This document shows positions 45,704 to 54,032 of a stretch of 64,000 nucleotides of DNA, in pieces (positions within the stretch are counted from its first letter, which is position 1; each line of letters starts with the position of its first letter). A model generated the notes under the pieces. It was not told where the DNA came from and ran no database searches. It saw only the letters and a program-made list of their open reading frames with translations. The position numbers and the translations under genes were made by a program. Source of the stretch: Nocardia sp. NBC_00403 (GTDB lineage: Bacteria; Actinomycetota; Actinomycetes; Mycobacteriales; Mycobacteriaceae). The stretch covers positions 1,736,001-1,800,000 of the forward strand of contig NZ_CP107939.1 of assembly GCF_036046055.1 (NCBI RefSeq), in the 5' to 3' direction.

Positions 45704-46444
45704 ATGGCTATGGGCTTGGATCGCCCACTTGCCCGCGAGCAACTGGAACTCGAATTGGTGCGCGAAGTGGTACTGGCCAGGCGTCGCCTGGACAGCTTGG
45801 TGCTTGCCGCGCTGACTCTGGGCGCCGAACTGATGGATCACTTGTCCGAGCGGGCGACCGCCACGCGGGCCGCGCAGATCCTGGAACGGTATGCCGTCGA
45901 CGAGAGCGAAGTCGCGCGCGATCCGCGCGGCGCGTTGCGCTCGGATGTAGCCCGCGATAACGCACGGGCCTGCCGGATCGGGCTCAGCGTCGAGCCGGGT
46001 AAACCCGCCTCCGAACACGATCGGCGCAGACAGCGGCAGAAAGCGCTGCTGTGCGAGGTGCGTGCTGATCTGCTGGAGGTGGTCAGCAAGTGCAGGAAGT
46101 TCCGATTCGATCGTGTGACGTTCGCGGACGAGATCGCGCAGGGGCTGTGCGCCGCGACCGACAAGCTGGTGGTCGGTGCGGATATGGACACCTATCAAGC
46201 CTGGCAGCGGGGCATGGTGCTGAAGCTGAACGAGGTGCCGGTGCCCTTCGGGCCGCCACGGGTGATGGCGACCGTGGATGCCGGGCCAGGGCGCGGTCAG
46301 CTCATCGTCGAGTGGGACAGCTGTGAGCGCCGTCTTGCCCTGGTCGCGCGGATGGCACGCGCGGGGATCTCGCCTGTGGTGATCTGCGACCGGTTGCTTG
46401 CGGACCTGTCGGTCTCGTCGCCGCTGCGGTATTCGGAGCGCTGA
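45704..46444 (+). CDS. Hypothetical protein between minisatellite and kstR2
   Basis: The 246-residue protein starts at an ATG after AAAGGGG. It has long charged helices at the N-terminus (EQLELELVREVVLARRRLDS) and a basic middle (SEHDRRRQRQKALLCEV). The C-terminal beta-rich part (PPRVMATVDAGPGRGQLIVEWD) ends in a helix (ARAGISPVVICDRLLADL). It is mostly helical and probably cytoplasmic. No family is recognised. It shares neither overlap nor an obvious promoter with kstR2, and the steroid pathway has no known counterpart here. Confidence 0.6.
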   Translation: MAMGLDRPLAREQLELELVREVVLARRRLDSLVLAALTLGAELMDHLSERATATRAAQILERYAVDESEVARDPRGALRSDVARDNARACRIGLSVEPGKPASEHDRRRQRQKALLCEVRADLLEVVSKCRKFRFDRVTFADEIAQGLCAATDKLVVGADMDTYQAWQRGMVLKLNEVPVPFGPPRVMATVDAGPGRGQLIVEWDSCERRLALVARMARAGISPVVICDRLLADLSVSSPLRYSER

Positions 46445-46518
46445 TTAGCAGGTGCGGCGTGGTCTGCACGGCCTGCCACCGGCTGTCGGAGTAACCGGAG
46501 GGCGTGTCGTCTCGACCA

Positions 46519-46532
46519 AGCAAATGCTTGGT
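46519..46532. promoter_or_regulatory. KstR2 box at kstR2
   Basis: AGCAAATGCTTGGT fits AnCAAGnnCTTGnT with one mismatch (CAAA for CAAG). It lies 14 bases before the GTG start, with TATTAT between as a possible -10 element, indicating autoregulation. Confidence 0.8.
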
Positions 46533-46546
46533 TGTATTATGACGAC

Positions 46547-47155
46547 GTGACCGCACCAGACGCCTCGAAATCAGCACGGCGCAATGAACTGCTCGCACTG
46601 GCAGCCCAGCTGTTCGCCGAGCGGGGGCTGCGCGCGACCACTGTGCGCGATATCGCCGATGCGGCCGGAATCTTATCGGGGAGCCTCTACCACCATTTCG
46701 ATTCCAAGGAGTCGATGGTCGACGAGATCCTGCGCGACTTCCTCGACGACCTGTTCGGGCGCTACCGGGAGATCGTCGGTTCCGGGCTCAGCTCGCGAGA
46801 CACCTTGGAAGCCTTGGTACTTGCCTCCTACGAGTCCTTCGACCGCTCGCATGCGGCCGTCGCGATCTACCAGGCCGAGGCCAAGCGCCTGCGCGGCTCG
46901 GAGCGGTTCACCTATATCGCCGACTACAACCGCGAATTCCGCGAGCTCTGGCACCGAGTACTGACCAGCGGTGTGCAGGACGGCAGCTTCCGGCCCGAAC
47001 TCGACGTCGAGCTGGCCTACCGCTTCCTGCGCGACACCGTGTGGGTCGCGGTGCGGTGGTACGAGCCGGGCGGCGCGATCACCGTCCAAAACCTTGCCAA
47101 GCAATACCTCACCATCGTGCTCGACGGGCTCACTGTGCCCGAGTCCACCAAGTAG
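46547..47155 (+). CDS. kstR2: TetR-type repressor KstR2
   Basis: KstR2 represses the HIP (ring C/D) genes and is released by HIP-CoA. The 202-residue protein shares the near-diagnostic segment LFAERGLRATTVRDIADAAG and ILSGSLYHHFDSKESMVDE (about 22-60) with mycobacterial KstR2. The C-terminal ligand domain includes FRPELDVELAYRFLRDTVW and VRWYEPGG. The GTG at 46547 is preferred over the TTG at 46532 inside the operator. fadA6 follows after 8 bp, as in M. tuberculosis. Confidence 0.93.
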   Translation: MTAPDASKSARRNELLALAAQLFAERGLRATTVRDIADAAGILSGSLYHHFDSKESMVDEILRDFLDDLFGRYREIVGSGLSSRDTLEALVLASYESFDRSHAAVAIYQAEAKRLRGSERFTYIADYNREFRELWHRVLTSGVQDGSFRPELDVELAYRFLRDTVWVAVRWYEPGGAITVQNLAKQYLTIVLDGLTVPESTK

Positions 47156-47163
47156 GAGATTCC

Positions 47164-48348
47164 ATGTCTGCACCTGCCCGCCGTCCCTACGCCCCGCTGC
47201 GCGATGCCTACGTGATCGACGCGGTGCGCACACCGGTCGGCAAGCGCAACGGCGCACTGGCCGCCGTGCATCCCGCCGACCTCGGCGCGGCCGCATTGCG
47301 CGGACTGCTGGACCGCACCCCGATCGACCCGGCGGTCGTAGACGATGTGATCGTCGGCTGCGTCGACAACATCGGCCCGCAGGCGGGCAATATCGGCCGT
47401 ACGGCGTGGCTGACTGCCGGATACCCGGAGGAAGTCCCCGGCGTCACGGTCGACCGGCAATGCGGATCTTCCCAGCAGGCCATTAATTTCGGCGCCCAGG
47501 CCATCATGAGCGGCACCGCCGAGGTGATCGTCGCGGGCGGCGTGCAGAACATGAGCGCAATCCCGATCTCGGCGGCGATGCTCGCGGGCAAGGAGTACGG
47601 GTTCGATTCCCCCTTCGTCGGGGCCACCGGCTGGGATCATCGCTACGGCACCGGCGAAGTGTCGCAGTTCAACGGCGCGCAGCTGATCGCCGACAAGTGG
47701 GACATCAGCCGGGAAGACATGGAGCGCTGGGCTCTTCGCAGCCACGAACGGGCGCGCGATGCCATCAAGAACGGTCGCTTCGACAACGAGATCGTGCCCG
47801 TCGGTGACTTCTGGATCGACCAGTGCCCGCGCGAAACCACGCTCGAGAAGATGGCGTCACTGCCCGTGCTCGCCGAGGGCGGCACGCTGACCGCCGCGGT
47901 CGCCAGCCAGATCTCCGACGGCGCGAGCGCGACGCTGCTGGCCTCCGAATGGGCCGTCGAGGCATACGGTTTGAAGCCGCGCGCGCGCATCCACCACGTC
48001 AGCGCCCGCGGCGCCGATCCGATCATGATGCTCACCGGCCCCATCCCGGCGACCAAGTGGGCACTGGAGAAGTCCGGCCTGACCATCGAGGACATCGATG
48101 TGGTCGAGATCAACGAGGCATTCGCGCCGGTCGTCCTCGCGTGGCTGAAGGAGATCGGCGCGGACCCGGAGCGGGTCAATGTCAACGGCGGCGCAATCGC
48201 CCTCGGCCATCCGCTCGGCGCCACCGGTGCAAAGCTTTTCGCCACCCTCCTCAACGAGCTGGAACGCGTCAACGGCCGCTACGGCCTGCTCACCATCTGT
48301 GAAGGCGGCGGCACCGCGAACGCCACCATCATCGAACGCTTGGGCTGA
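47164..48348 (+). CDS. fadA6: Thiolase FadA6
   Basis: FadA6 thiolytically cleaves a 3-oxoacyl-CoA formed after IpdAB opens ring D. The 394-residue thiolase has the nucleophile C100 in DRQCGSSQQAINFG, the VEINEAFAPVVLAW segment, [17 protein letters not shown] with the catalytic His, and the second Cys in LLTICEGGGTANA (where many thiolases have CxGGG). The ATG at 47164 follows AGGAG. It is co-transcribed with kstR2 and ends at a strong terminator. Confidence 0.93.
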   Translation: MSAPARRPYAPLRDAYVIDAVRTPVGKRNGALAAVHPADLGAAALRGLLDRTPIDPAVVDDVIVGCVDNIGPQAGNIGRTAWLTAGYPEEVPGVTVDRQCGSSQQAINFGAQAIMSGTAEVIVAGGVQNMSAIPISAAMLAGKEYGFDSPFVGATGWDHRYGTGEVSQFNGAQLIADKWDISREDMERWALRSHERARDAIKNGRFDNEIVPVGDFWIDQCPRETTLEKMASLPVLAEGGTLTAAVASQISDGASATLLASEWAVEAYGLKPRARIHHVSARGADPIMMLTGPIPATKWALEKSGLTIEDIDVVEINEAFAPVVLAWLKEIGADPERVNVNGGAIALGHPLGATGAKLFATLLNELERVNGRYGLLTICEGGGTANATIIERLG

Positions 48349-48375
48349 GCCCGCCGGCCTACTGAGCAACCGAAG

Positions 48376-48407
48376 GCCGCCCCTTGGCGCCGATTCCAAG
48401 GGGCGGC
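48376..48407 (+). terminator. Terminator after fadA6
   Basis: GCCGCCCCTTGG (48376-48387) pairs perfectly with CCAAGGGGCGGC (48396-48407) around an 8-base loop, 28 bases after the fadA6 stop. No U-tract follows. Confidence 0.85.
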
Positions 48408-48561
48408 GTCGATCTTTGTGCGCACCTCCGCCCCATCGAGATCAACAACACCTCACTGCGGCATCGCACGAGCGGGAATTCGCATGCTCGGCGGGCAGTA
48501 GCTCGAGTGCCAGGCCTGTTCAGTCCGCGAATTCGACAGCTACTCGGCCGGCGACCGCGGG

Positions 48562-48936
48562 TCAGCGCGCCCAGGGTGCGACGACTGGCGGCTGACCGGG
48601 AATGAGCCCCTGCCCGCCGACGGGCAGCATCACGACGGCCTCGAACGGTTCATCGCTCGGATTAGACATGGCGAATAGCTCGTGTGCGGGCACGATGAGT
48701 GCGTCTCCGGCTTCCACGGTGAGGATTTCGCCGCCTAGGGTGACGGTCATCGTGCCGGACAGTGCGATGAAGATCTCCTCGCGATCCAAGGCATGCGCCG
48801 GCGCGTCGACGCCCGGTTTGATGGTGAGTCGCCACGCGCTGTTCTCGGTGGACCCGCGGCTGGGTGCGGCCAGGCCGACGAACGCGGCGTGTTCGTTCTC
48901 GAATCGAGGGGCGCGGTCGGCGGTGATATGTGGCAT
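48562..48936 (-). CDS. Small cupin protein, copy 1
   Basis: The 124-residue single-domain cupin has FVGLAAPSRGSTENSAWRL, then cupin motif 1 HALDREEIFIALSGTM (about 49-64; the pattern H-x5-E is partly kept) and motif 2 VEAGDALIVPAHELFAM. It is about half identical to the next gene and shares the GLAAPSRGSTENS block exactly, so the two arose by tandem duplication. The function is unknown; small cupins may bind metal and a carboxylate or quinone ligand. Confidence 0.8.
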   Translation of the reverse strand: MPHITADRAPRFENEHAAFVGLAAPSRGSTENSAWRLTIKPGVDAPAHALDREEIFIALSGTMTVTLGGEILTVEAGDALIVPAHELFAMSNPSDEPFEAVVMLPVGGQGLIPGQPPVVAPWAR

Positions 48937-48968
48937 GACTCTCCTGTGTAGTCGATTGTGTGCGTTGA

Positions 48969-49343
48969 CTATTGGGCCCAGGGTGGGCTCACTCGGTCGC
49001 CACCGGGCGTTTGGGCGTAGGCGCCCACCGGCAGGATCGCCACCGCCTCGAACGGTTCGTCGCCTGGCACGGACACTCGGAAGACGGTGTGGGCCGGGAT
49101 CACCAGTGCGTCTCCGGCGCGGAAGTCGTAGGTTTCGCCGTCGATGGTGGCGCGGGCCTTGCCGGCGAGGGCAATAAAGATCTCTTCCCGCGAGACCGCG
49201 TGCTCGTGGCCGGGATTGCCCGGGTGCATGGTGAAGCGCCAGACGCTGTTCTCGGTGGAGCCGCGGCTGGGTGCGGCCAGGCCGACGGCGGTCATGAGGG
49301 GAGCGTCGAAGATGGGTGCGTCGGCGGATTTGATGAGTGGCAT
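48969..49343 (-). CDS. Small cupin protein, copy 2
   Basis: The 124-residue cupin is the same length as copy 1. It contains VGLAAPSRGSTENSVWRF, EHAVSREEIFIALAGKA and FRAGDALVIPAHTVFRV. It begins 83 bp from the divergent MarR gene, and an 11-bp-arm palindrome lies between them. Operon order copy 2 then copy 1 with a 32-bp gap suggests one MarR-controlled transcript. Confidence 0.8.
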   Translation of the reverse strand: MPLIKSADAPIFDAPLMTAVGLAAPSRGSTENSVWRFTMHPGNPGHEHAVSREEIFIALAGKARATIDGETYDFRAGDALVIPAHTVFRVSVPGDEPFEAVAILPVGAYAQTPGGDRVSPPWAQ

Positions 49344-49370
49344 GCTGTGACTCCTAGCATTAAACCAAGG

Positions 49371-49403
49371 TGTTCAACTCTGGTGTACAACTAGAGTTGA
49401 ACA
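49371..49403. promoter_or_regulatory. Operator palindrome between cupin genes and marR
   Basis: TGTTCAACTCT (49371-49381) and AGAGTTGAACA (49393-49403) are perfect 11-bp arms with an 11-base spacer, placed in the divergent promoter. A MarR dimer would contact each arm or bind the two as separate half-operators. Confidence 0.8.
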
Positions 49404-49426
49404 TATTGCCGGGAGGAGAGTCAAGG

Positions 49427-49873
49427 ATGGATTTCGGCGTCCTGCTCGGGCAGGCGTATCAGGCGTTCGTCTGGGAGCTGCACGCGCATCTGGCCGAGCG
49501 CGGCCATCGCATGCTGGGCGCCTCCTACGGCTACGTGTTGCGCACGTTGTCCGAGAACGCGCTCACCGCAAGCCAATTGGGGGAGCGCCTCGGGATCACC
49601 GCGCAGGGTGCGGCCAAGATCGTCGACGAAATGGTGCGGCACGGCTACGTGGAGCGGCGCCCGGATCCGGCGGACAAACGCGCCAAACTGCTGTGCCTGT
49701 CGGACCGGGGTCGCGACACGCTGGACGCTGTGCGGGAATTCCACGCCGAGTACGAGCGAAGGCTGGTCGCGCGGGTGGGTGCAGACCAGGTCGCGACGGT
49801 ACGGGCGGTGTTGGGTGAGATCGTCGGCACGGCAGTGGATTCCGGCGCGGAGCGGACCTTCCGGCCGCGATGA
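49427..49873 (+). CDS. MarR family regulator of the cupin pair
   Basis: The 148-residue protein has the winged helix: YGYVLRTLSENALTASQLGE, LGITAQGAAKIVDEMVRHGY (recognition helix) and the wing ERRPDPADKRAKLLCLSDRG. The ATG at 49427 follows GGGAGGAG. It diverges from the two cupin genes across a palindrome, the standard layout for MarR autoregulation with control of the neighbour. Confidence 0.87.
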   Translation: MDFGVLLGQAYQAFVWELHAHLAERGHRMLGASYGYVLRTLSENALTASQLGERLGITAQGAAKIVDEMVRHGYVERRPDPADKRAKLLCLSDRGRDTLDAVREFHAEYERRLVARVGADQVATVRAVLGEIVGTAVDSGAERTFRPR

Positions 49874-50381
49874 GGCCCGCTGTGCGCGCATGTCGGCGGC
49901 GGTGATGAGCACAGGGGCGTGCGCTGCGGCGGCCACCGTCGAAGCGACGGCTGAGCGGCGAATTACGCGGCAAGGGCTCTGCTCGCGGCGACCGCTCCGG
50001 AGCGTTTCGATGCGATGGGGTGGTGTCGCCGGGTACTGGTGGTGTCGACGGACGCTGATGGGGACAGGGCTGCTCGGAGGTCTTCGTAACGTGGGTGCCG
50101 GGCGTTGACGCTTGATGCCAGGATCGCCCTGGTTCACCCACCGCTCGGGCAGCTCCATGTGGGCTCACGACCAAGTAGCGGGGGAGCATCGGCTGCCGGA
50201 AGTACCCAGGGCGGGTCCGGATCGCCCGGCGTCACCGAGCGCGACCAGCAGCCGAGTGGCACATGGTGGAGAGGATTTCCCGGCTGTTGCCGTAGCGATG
50301 TGCCACTCGTGACGTACGAATAGGCCGCCCCCGGACGGCAGGATCGGGAGCGGCCCTCGTCAATCGAAGGGGGTCTTTCGG
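49874..50381. other. 508-bp non-coding interval with inverted repeats
   Basis: No gene is supported. An 11-bp-arm inverted repeat, GAGTGGCACAT (50254-50264) with ATGTGCCACTC (50298-50308), is followed by the ipdC terminator stem. The rest shows no structure I can name. Confidence 0.5.
50323..50355 (-). terminator. Terminator hairpin of the ipd operon
   Basis: GGCCGC...CCCG (50323-50334) pairs with CGGG...GCGGCC (50345-50355), with one unpaired base in each arm. It lies 27 bases beyond the ipdC stop on the minus strand. Confidence 0.7.
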
Positions 50382-51473
50382 TCAGGGCGCGCTCGGAGTG
50401 ACTTTGTGGTGCTCGGTGAGTGCGGTGATGGCGTCGATTCGTGCCACGGCGTCGACGATGATGCGGTCGATGAGTTCCTGGCAGGTGGGCAGGTCGTCGA
50501 TGATGCCGGTGACCTGGCCTGCGGCCAGGACTCCCGCGTGGGTATTGCCCTCGACGAGGCCCGCGCGCAGCAGCATCGGAGTGTTGGCGGCCATGACGAC
50601 CTGGGACCAGGTGAGGTCCTTGGCCTTTCGCATGGCGAGACCGTCACGGACCAGGGTCGACCACTTCATACCGGTCATACCCTTGAACTTTGCTGCGTTG
50701 GAGACTGCGGCGGCCAGGCCGCGCCAGCGGCCCGAATGCTCCAGGCGCTGCACCAATTCCGTATTCAGCACCCGGTGCGGCATGCCGTCGACCTTGAGGG
50801 AGACCACTGTGTCCTGAAGCTGCCTCGCCAGGTACTCCTGCTTGACCGCATCGGGCACGGTGCTCTCCTGCGTGAGCAGGAAACGGGTGCCCATCGCGAC
50901 ACCTGCCGCGCCGTAGGCCAAGGCGGCGGCCAGGCCGCGCCCGTCGAAGAACCCGCCCGCCGCGACAACGGGAATGTCCACGGCGTCGAGCACCGAAGGC
51001 AGCAGCAGGGTGGTGGCGACCGGGCCGGTGTGCCCGCCGCCCTCGCCGCCCTGCACGATCACCGCGTCCGCGCCCCACGAGGCGACCTTCACGGCATGCT
51101 TCGCCGCGCCGATCGACGGAATCACCACGACCCCAGCATCTTTCAGCTTGGCGATGAGGTCCTGTTTCGGCGCGAGCGCGAACGATGCGACCGCCACCTT
51201 CTCGCGGATCAACAGGTCGATGCGCTCGCCTGCGTCGGTCGCGTCGGCGCGGATGTTCACGCCGAACGGTTTAGCGGTCTGCGCCTTGGTTTTCGCAATC
51301 GCCGCTTCCAACTCCGCGAAGGTCATGGTCGCCGAGGCGAGAATGCCGAGACCACCGGCGTTGGCGGTGGCCGACACCAGACTCGGGCCCGCCACCCAGC
51401 CCATACCGGTCTGCACGATCGGGTGCTCGATGCCGACCAGTTCGGTCAGCGGGGTTCGCAATGGTCCACTCAT
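50382..51473 (-). CDS. ipdC: HIP pathway flavin reductase IpdC (NPD family)
   Basis: The 363-residue TIM-barrel flavoprotein of the nitronate monooxygenase/2-nitropropane dioxygenase family acts as IpdC (Rv3553) in ring C/D degradation. FMN-binding features are HPIVQTGMGWVAGPSLVSA (about 17-35), IVQGGEGGGHTGPVAT (catalytic His region), PVVAAGGFFDGRGLAAALA and GAAGVAMGTRFLLTQES. It lies downstream of ipdB with a 64-bp gap and ends the leftward echA20-ipdA-ipdB-ipdC operon. Confidence 0.9.
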   Translation of the reverse strand: MSGPLRTPLTELVGIEHPIVQTGMGWVAGPSLVSATANAGGLGILASATMTFAELEAAIAKTKAQTAKPFGVNIRADATDAGERIDLLIREKVAVASFALAPKQDLIAKLKDAGVVVIPSIGAAKHAVKVASWGADAVIVQGGEGGGHTGPVATTLLLPSVLDAVDIPVVAAGGFFDGRGLAAALAYGAAGVAMGTRFLLTQESTVPDAVKQEYLARQLQDTVVSLKVDGMPHRVLNTELVQRLEHSGRWRGLAAAVSNAAKFKGMTGMKWSTLVRDGLAMRKAKDLTWSQVVMAANTPMLLRAGLVEGNTHAGVLAAGQVTGIIDDLPTCQELIDRIIVDAVARIDAITALTEHHKVTPSAP

Positions 51474-51537
51474 GACTCCACCTCCTCGACGCCGGGCTGT
51501 GCCCTACGCGCAGCACGCTGTATCACGATCGGCTCAC

Positions 51538-52296
51538 TCATACCGGTACCTCCGATTCGCGAACCTTCTTGGGGTCGAGCACATCTCGGATCAACCGCAG
51601 CTGCTCGGCGGTGGGCAGCGGGGTCTCGCCCGCGTCGGCAAGTCCCGCGATCTCGAAGGAGGTGTTCTCGGCGACCTCGGCAGCGGTGACGCCCGGGTGC
51701 AGGCTGCGCGCCCGCATGGTGTGATCGGGGCCCTCGAAATCGAAAACGCCGAGATTGGTGACCACCCGGTGCAGGTGGTGGAACCGGAACGCCGGATTGG
51801 CCGGATCGATCTTGTCGTAGCCGACGCCGGACACGATGTCGACCGTGTCGACGAAGACCCGCTTCGTGTGCCGCGACACCCAGTAGCTCGTCGCATGGTT
51901 GATGGTGTTGCCCGGCGCGCCGCGCACCCCGAACATCTGCCTGCTCGGCTGTTGCAATGGGCCGAAGGCCGACAGGTTCTGGTTGCCGAACCGATCGATC
52001 TGGTTGGCGCCCATCACCACATGGCGGCGGCCGGAGGCCACCACATCGAACACCCTGCGGAACGGAATCCAGCCCTCGATCGGCGACTTGCCGCCGATCG
52101 GGGGAGTGTCGGCGAACAGCAGCGCCTCGCCGTCGGAAAGCAGCAAGTCCGGCTCGGTGGTGAGCTTGGCCAGGCGCGCCCCGATGATCGACATCGGCGA
52201 CATCGGGCTCGCCATGATTTCCCCTGCACCGCTGAATATCTCGGCGCACGCGACCGCGCAGATCTCGGCCCTGGTGCTGGTCTCGGTGCTCGTCAC
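51538..52296 (-). CDS. ipdB: COCHEA-CoA hydrolase beta subunit IpdB
   Basis: IpdA and IpdB form a class I CoA-transferase-like heterodimer that hydrolyses ring D of COCHEA-CoA instead of transferring CoA. The 252-residue subunit has MSPMSIIGARLAKLTTEPDL, a GGKSPIEGWIPFRRVFD segment, VVMGANQIDRFGNQNLS, and ends with a PTAEQLRLIRDVLDPKKV helix. The start overlaps ipdA by 4 bp (ATGA). Confidence 0.92.
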   Translation of the reverse strand: MTSTETSTRAEICAVACAEIFSGAGEIMASPMSPMSIIGARLAKLTTEPDLLLSDGEALLFADTPPIGGKSPIEGWIPFRRVFDVVASGRRHVVMGANQIDRFGNQNLSAFGPLQQPSRQMFGVRGAPGNTINHATSYWVSRHTKRVFVDTVDIVSGVGYDKIDPANPAFRFHHLHRVVTNLGVFDFEGPDHTMRARSLHPGVTAAEVAENTSFEIAGLADAGETPLPTAEQLRLIRDVLDPKKVRESEVPV

Positions 52297-53177
52297 TTCG
52301 ACGCCTCCTGTCCAAACTCACGAACGGCGGCCTGGTACTCCGCTTCGGAGACGGCCAGATACTTGTCGACGAACTGCTGCCAGGTTTCGGGCGTCTTGGC
52401 CGCTTCCACGTAGTGGCGCTGGAACTTCTCGTCACGGCCGTAGCTGTCGCCCGCCAAGGTGAAATGCGCGCCATTGGGCGCCTCGACGACGCCGTCGACC
52501 ATCATCCGGTTGAGCAGCAGTGATTGCAGCGGAACGGTTTTCACGAGTTCTTCGGTTTCGACTACGCGTTCCACCGAGACGTAGCGGCGGTCGGCGGCCA
52601 GGCAGTACAGGTCGTCGAAGTACGGATCGACACCGGTGTAGCCGGCGTTGCCGTGCCGGTCGCCGATGTTCAGATGGACCAGCGCCGCATCGAGTTTCAG
52701 TGCAGGCATCGCGACGAGCGTCTCGGCCTTGCCGTCCGCGTCGGCGTACGGGGAGGTGACGGTCCGCAGTTCGCCGTCCCAGAAGTTGAGGACATCGGAC
52801 CCGAGTCCGGCACGGATCGGCAGGAACGGCAGTCGCGCGGCGGCCGCTTCCAGCCCGCACTTGAGCATGCCCTCGTCCATTTCCCGCGCCACCAGCGCAC
52901 CGGACGTGCGTGCCTTGGAGAACCACGGATCGTAGAACGGCGGCGAATCCAGCGACACGAAGCCGTAGTAGGCCTTGCGGACCTTGCCTGCCGAGCACAA
53001 CAGCCCGAGGTCGGGTCCGCCGTAGCTGACCACGGTCAGGTCGGTGATGTCCGAGCGCAGAATGGCCCGCACCAGGGCCATCGGCTTGCGCCGGGAACCC
53101 CAGCCGCCGATGCCGATGGTCATTCCGCTGCGCAGTTCGCCGACGAACTCGTCGAGCGACATTCGCTTGTCCCGCAT
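52293..53177 (-). CDS. ipdA: COCHEA-CoA hydrolase alpha subunit IpdA
   Basis: The 294-residue CoA-transferase-like alpha subunit has SGMTIGIGGWGSRRKPMALV (about 18-37), LTVVSYGGPDLGLLCSAGKV, and AREMDEGMLKCGLEAAAARL (about 97-116). The last holds the conserved Glu region needed for the hydrolase reaction. The start is 4 bp downstream of the echA20 stop. The echA20-ipdA-ipdB order equals Rv3550-Rv3551-Rv3552. Confidence 0.93.
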   Translation of the reverse strand: MRDKRMSLDEFVGELRSGMTIGIGGWGSRRKPMALVRAILRSDITDLTVVSYGGPDLGLLCSAGKVRKAYYGFVSLDSPPFYDPWFSKARTSGALVAREMDEGMLKCGLEAAAARLPFLPIRAGLGSDVLNFWDGELRTVTSPYADADGKAETLVAMPALKLDAALVHLNIGDRHGNAGYTGVDPYFDDLYCLAADRRYVSVERVVETEELVKTVPLQSLLLNRMMVDGVVEAPNGAHFTLAGDSYGRDEKFQRHYVEAAKTPETWQQFVDKYLAVSEAEYQAAVREFGQEASK

Positions 53178-53181
53178 GGTC

Positions 53182-53958
53182 TTAGTTCCCCTTGCTCTCT
53201 GCTGCCTTGCGCGCCGCCAGGTCGTCGTCGAAGCGGGCGCGGATCTCGTCCGCGACGCCTGCGAGGTTCAGCTCGAAGGTGAAGCCCTGCTCGAAGCGGT
53301 AGCTGCGGTGCACGTCCTGCACGTCGATGCCGTTGAGTGCGCGCTTTGCCGCGCGAATCACCCGGCCGTCTTTCGTCGCGATGTTCTTCGCGACTTCCAT
53401 TGCGGCGGCGTCGAGTTCAGCGCGCGGCACCACCTGGTACACCGAGCCGAAGTGCTGCAACTGTTGTGCGGTGATGGTGCTCGCGGTGTAGAACAGCGCC
53501 CGCATCAGGTGCTGCGGCACCAGTCGCGACAGATGGGTGGCCGCGCCGAGCGCGCCGCGGTCGACTTCGGGCAGGCCGAAGGTGGCATCGTCGGACGCGA
53601 TGACGACGTCGGCATTGCCGACCAGCCCGATCCCGCCGCCGAGGCAGAAGCCCTGTACCGCCGCGATCACCGGAACGGGGCAGTCGTAGACCGCCGCGAA
53701 CGCCTCGTAGCAGCCGTGATTGGCGTCGATCAGTGCCTGATGGCCGGGTGTGCGCTGCATTTCCTTGATGTCGACACCGGCGTTGAACCCGCGGTTCTCC
53801 GCGCGCAGCACGACAACCTTGGTCTCTTGGTCGCGCCCTGCCGCGCGGATCTCGTCGGCAATGGCGAACCAGCCGTCGGACGGTATGGCGTTGACCGGCG
53901 GGTAGTCGACCGTGACCACGGTGATGCCGGTTGATTCGGAGTGACGGTTGATCCCCAT
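53182..53958 (-). CDS. echA20: Ring C hydrolase EchA20
   Basis: EchA20 is a crotonase-fold enzyme that hydrolyses ring C of HIEC-CoA, giving COCHEA-CoA for IpdAB. The 258-residue protein has VTVDYPPVNAIPSDGWFA, FNAGVDIKEMQRTPGHQAL (oxyanion hole), VQGFCLGGGIGLVGNADVVI and the characteristic LPEVDRGALGAATHLSRLVP. ATG 53958 is chosen because it gives the N-terminal length of mycobacterial EchA20; upstream in-frame ATGs at 53970 and 53997 exist. The promoter is shared with the divergent SDR. Confidence 0.92.
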   Translation of the reverse strand: MGINRHSESTGITVVTVDYPPVNAIPSDGWFAIADEIRAAGRDQETKVVVLRAENRGFNAGVDIKEMQRTPGHQALIDANHGCYEAFAAVYDCPVPVIAAVQGFCLGGGIGLVGNADVVIASDDATFGLPEVDRGALGAATHLSRLVPQHLMRALFYTASTITAQQLQHFGSVYQVVPRAELDAAAMEVAKNIATKDGRVIRAAKRALNGIDVQDVHRSYRFEQGFTFELNLAGVADEIRARFDDDLAARKAAESKGN

Positions 53959-54003
53959 CGCATATCCCATCGTGCGTGCCGGATTAGCTCGGCGCATTGG
54001 CAA

Positions 54004-54021
54004 AGCAAGCAGTTGCTTGGT
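54004..54021. promoter_or_regulatory. Variant KstR2 operator between echA20 and SDR genes
   Basis: The element AGCAAGCAGTTGCTTGGT keeps the CAAG and CTTG halves but with a six-base instead of two-base centre. Relative to the box at 42535, the flanking CAAAGCAAG and TGCTTGGTAGGTTA are identical and four bases (CAGT) are inserted. An alternative 14-mer (54004-54017) fits AnCAAGnnCTTGnT with one mismatch. Confidence 0.7.
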
Positions 54022-54032
54022 AGGTTAGCACG

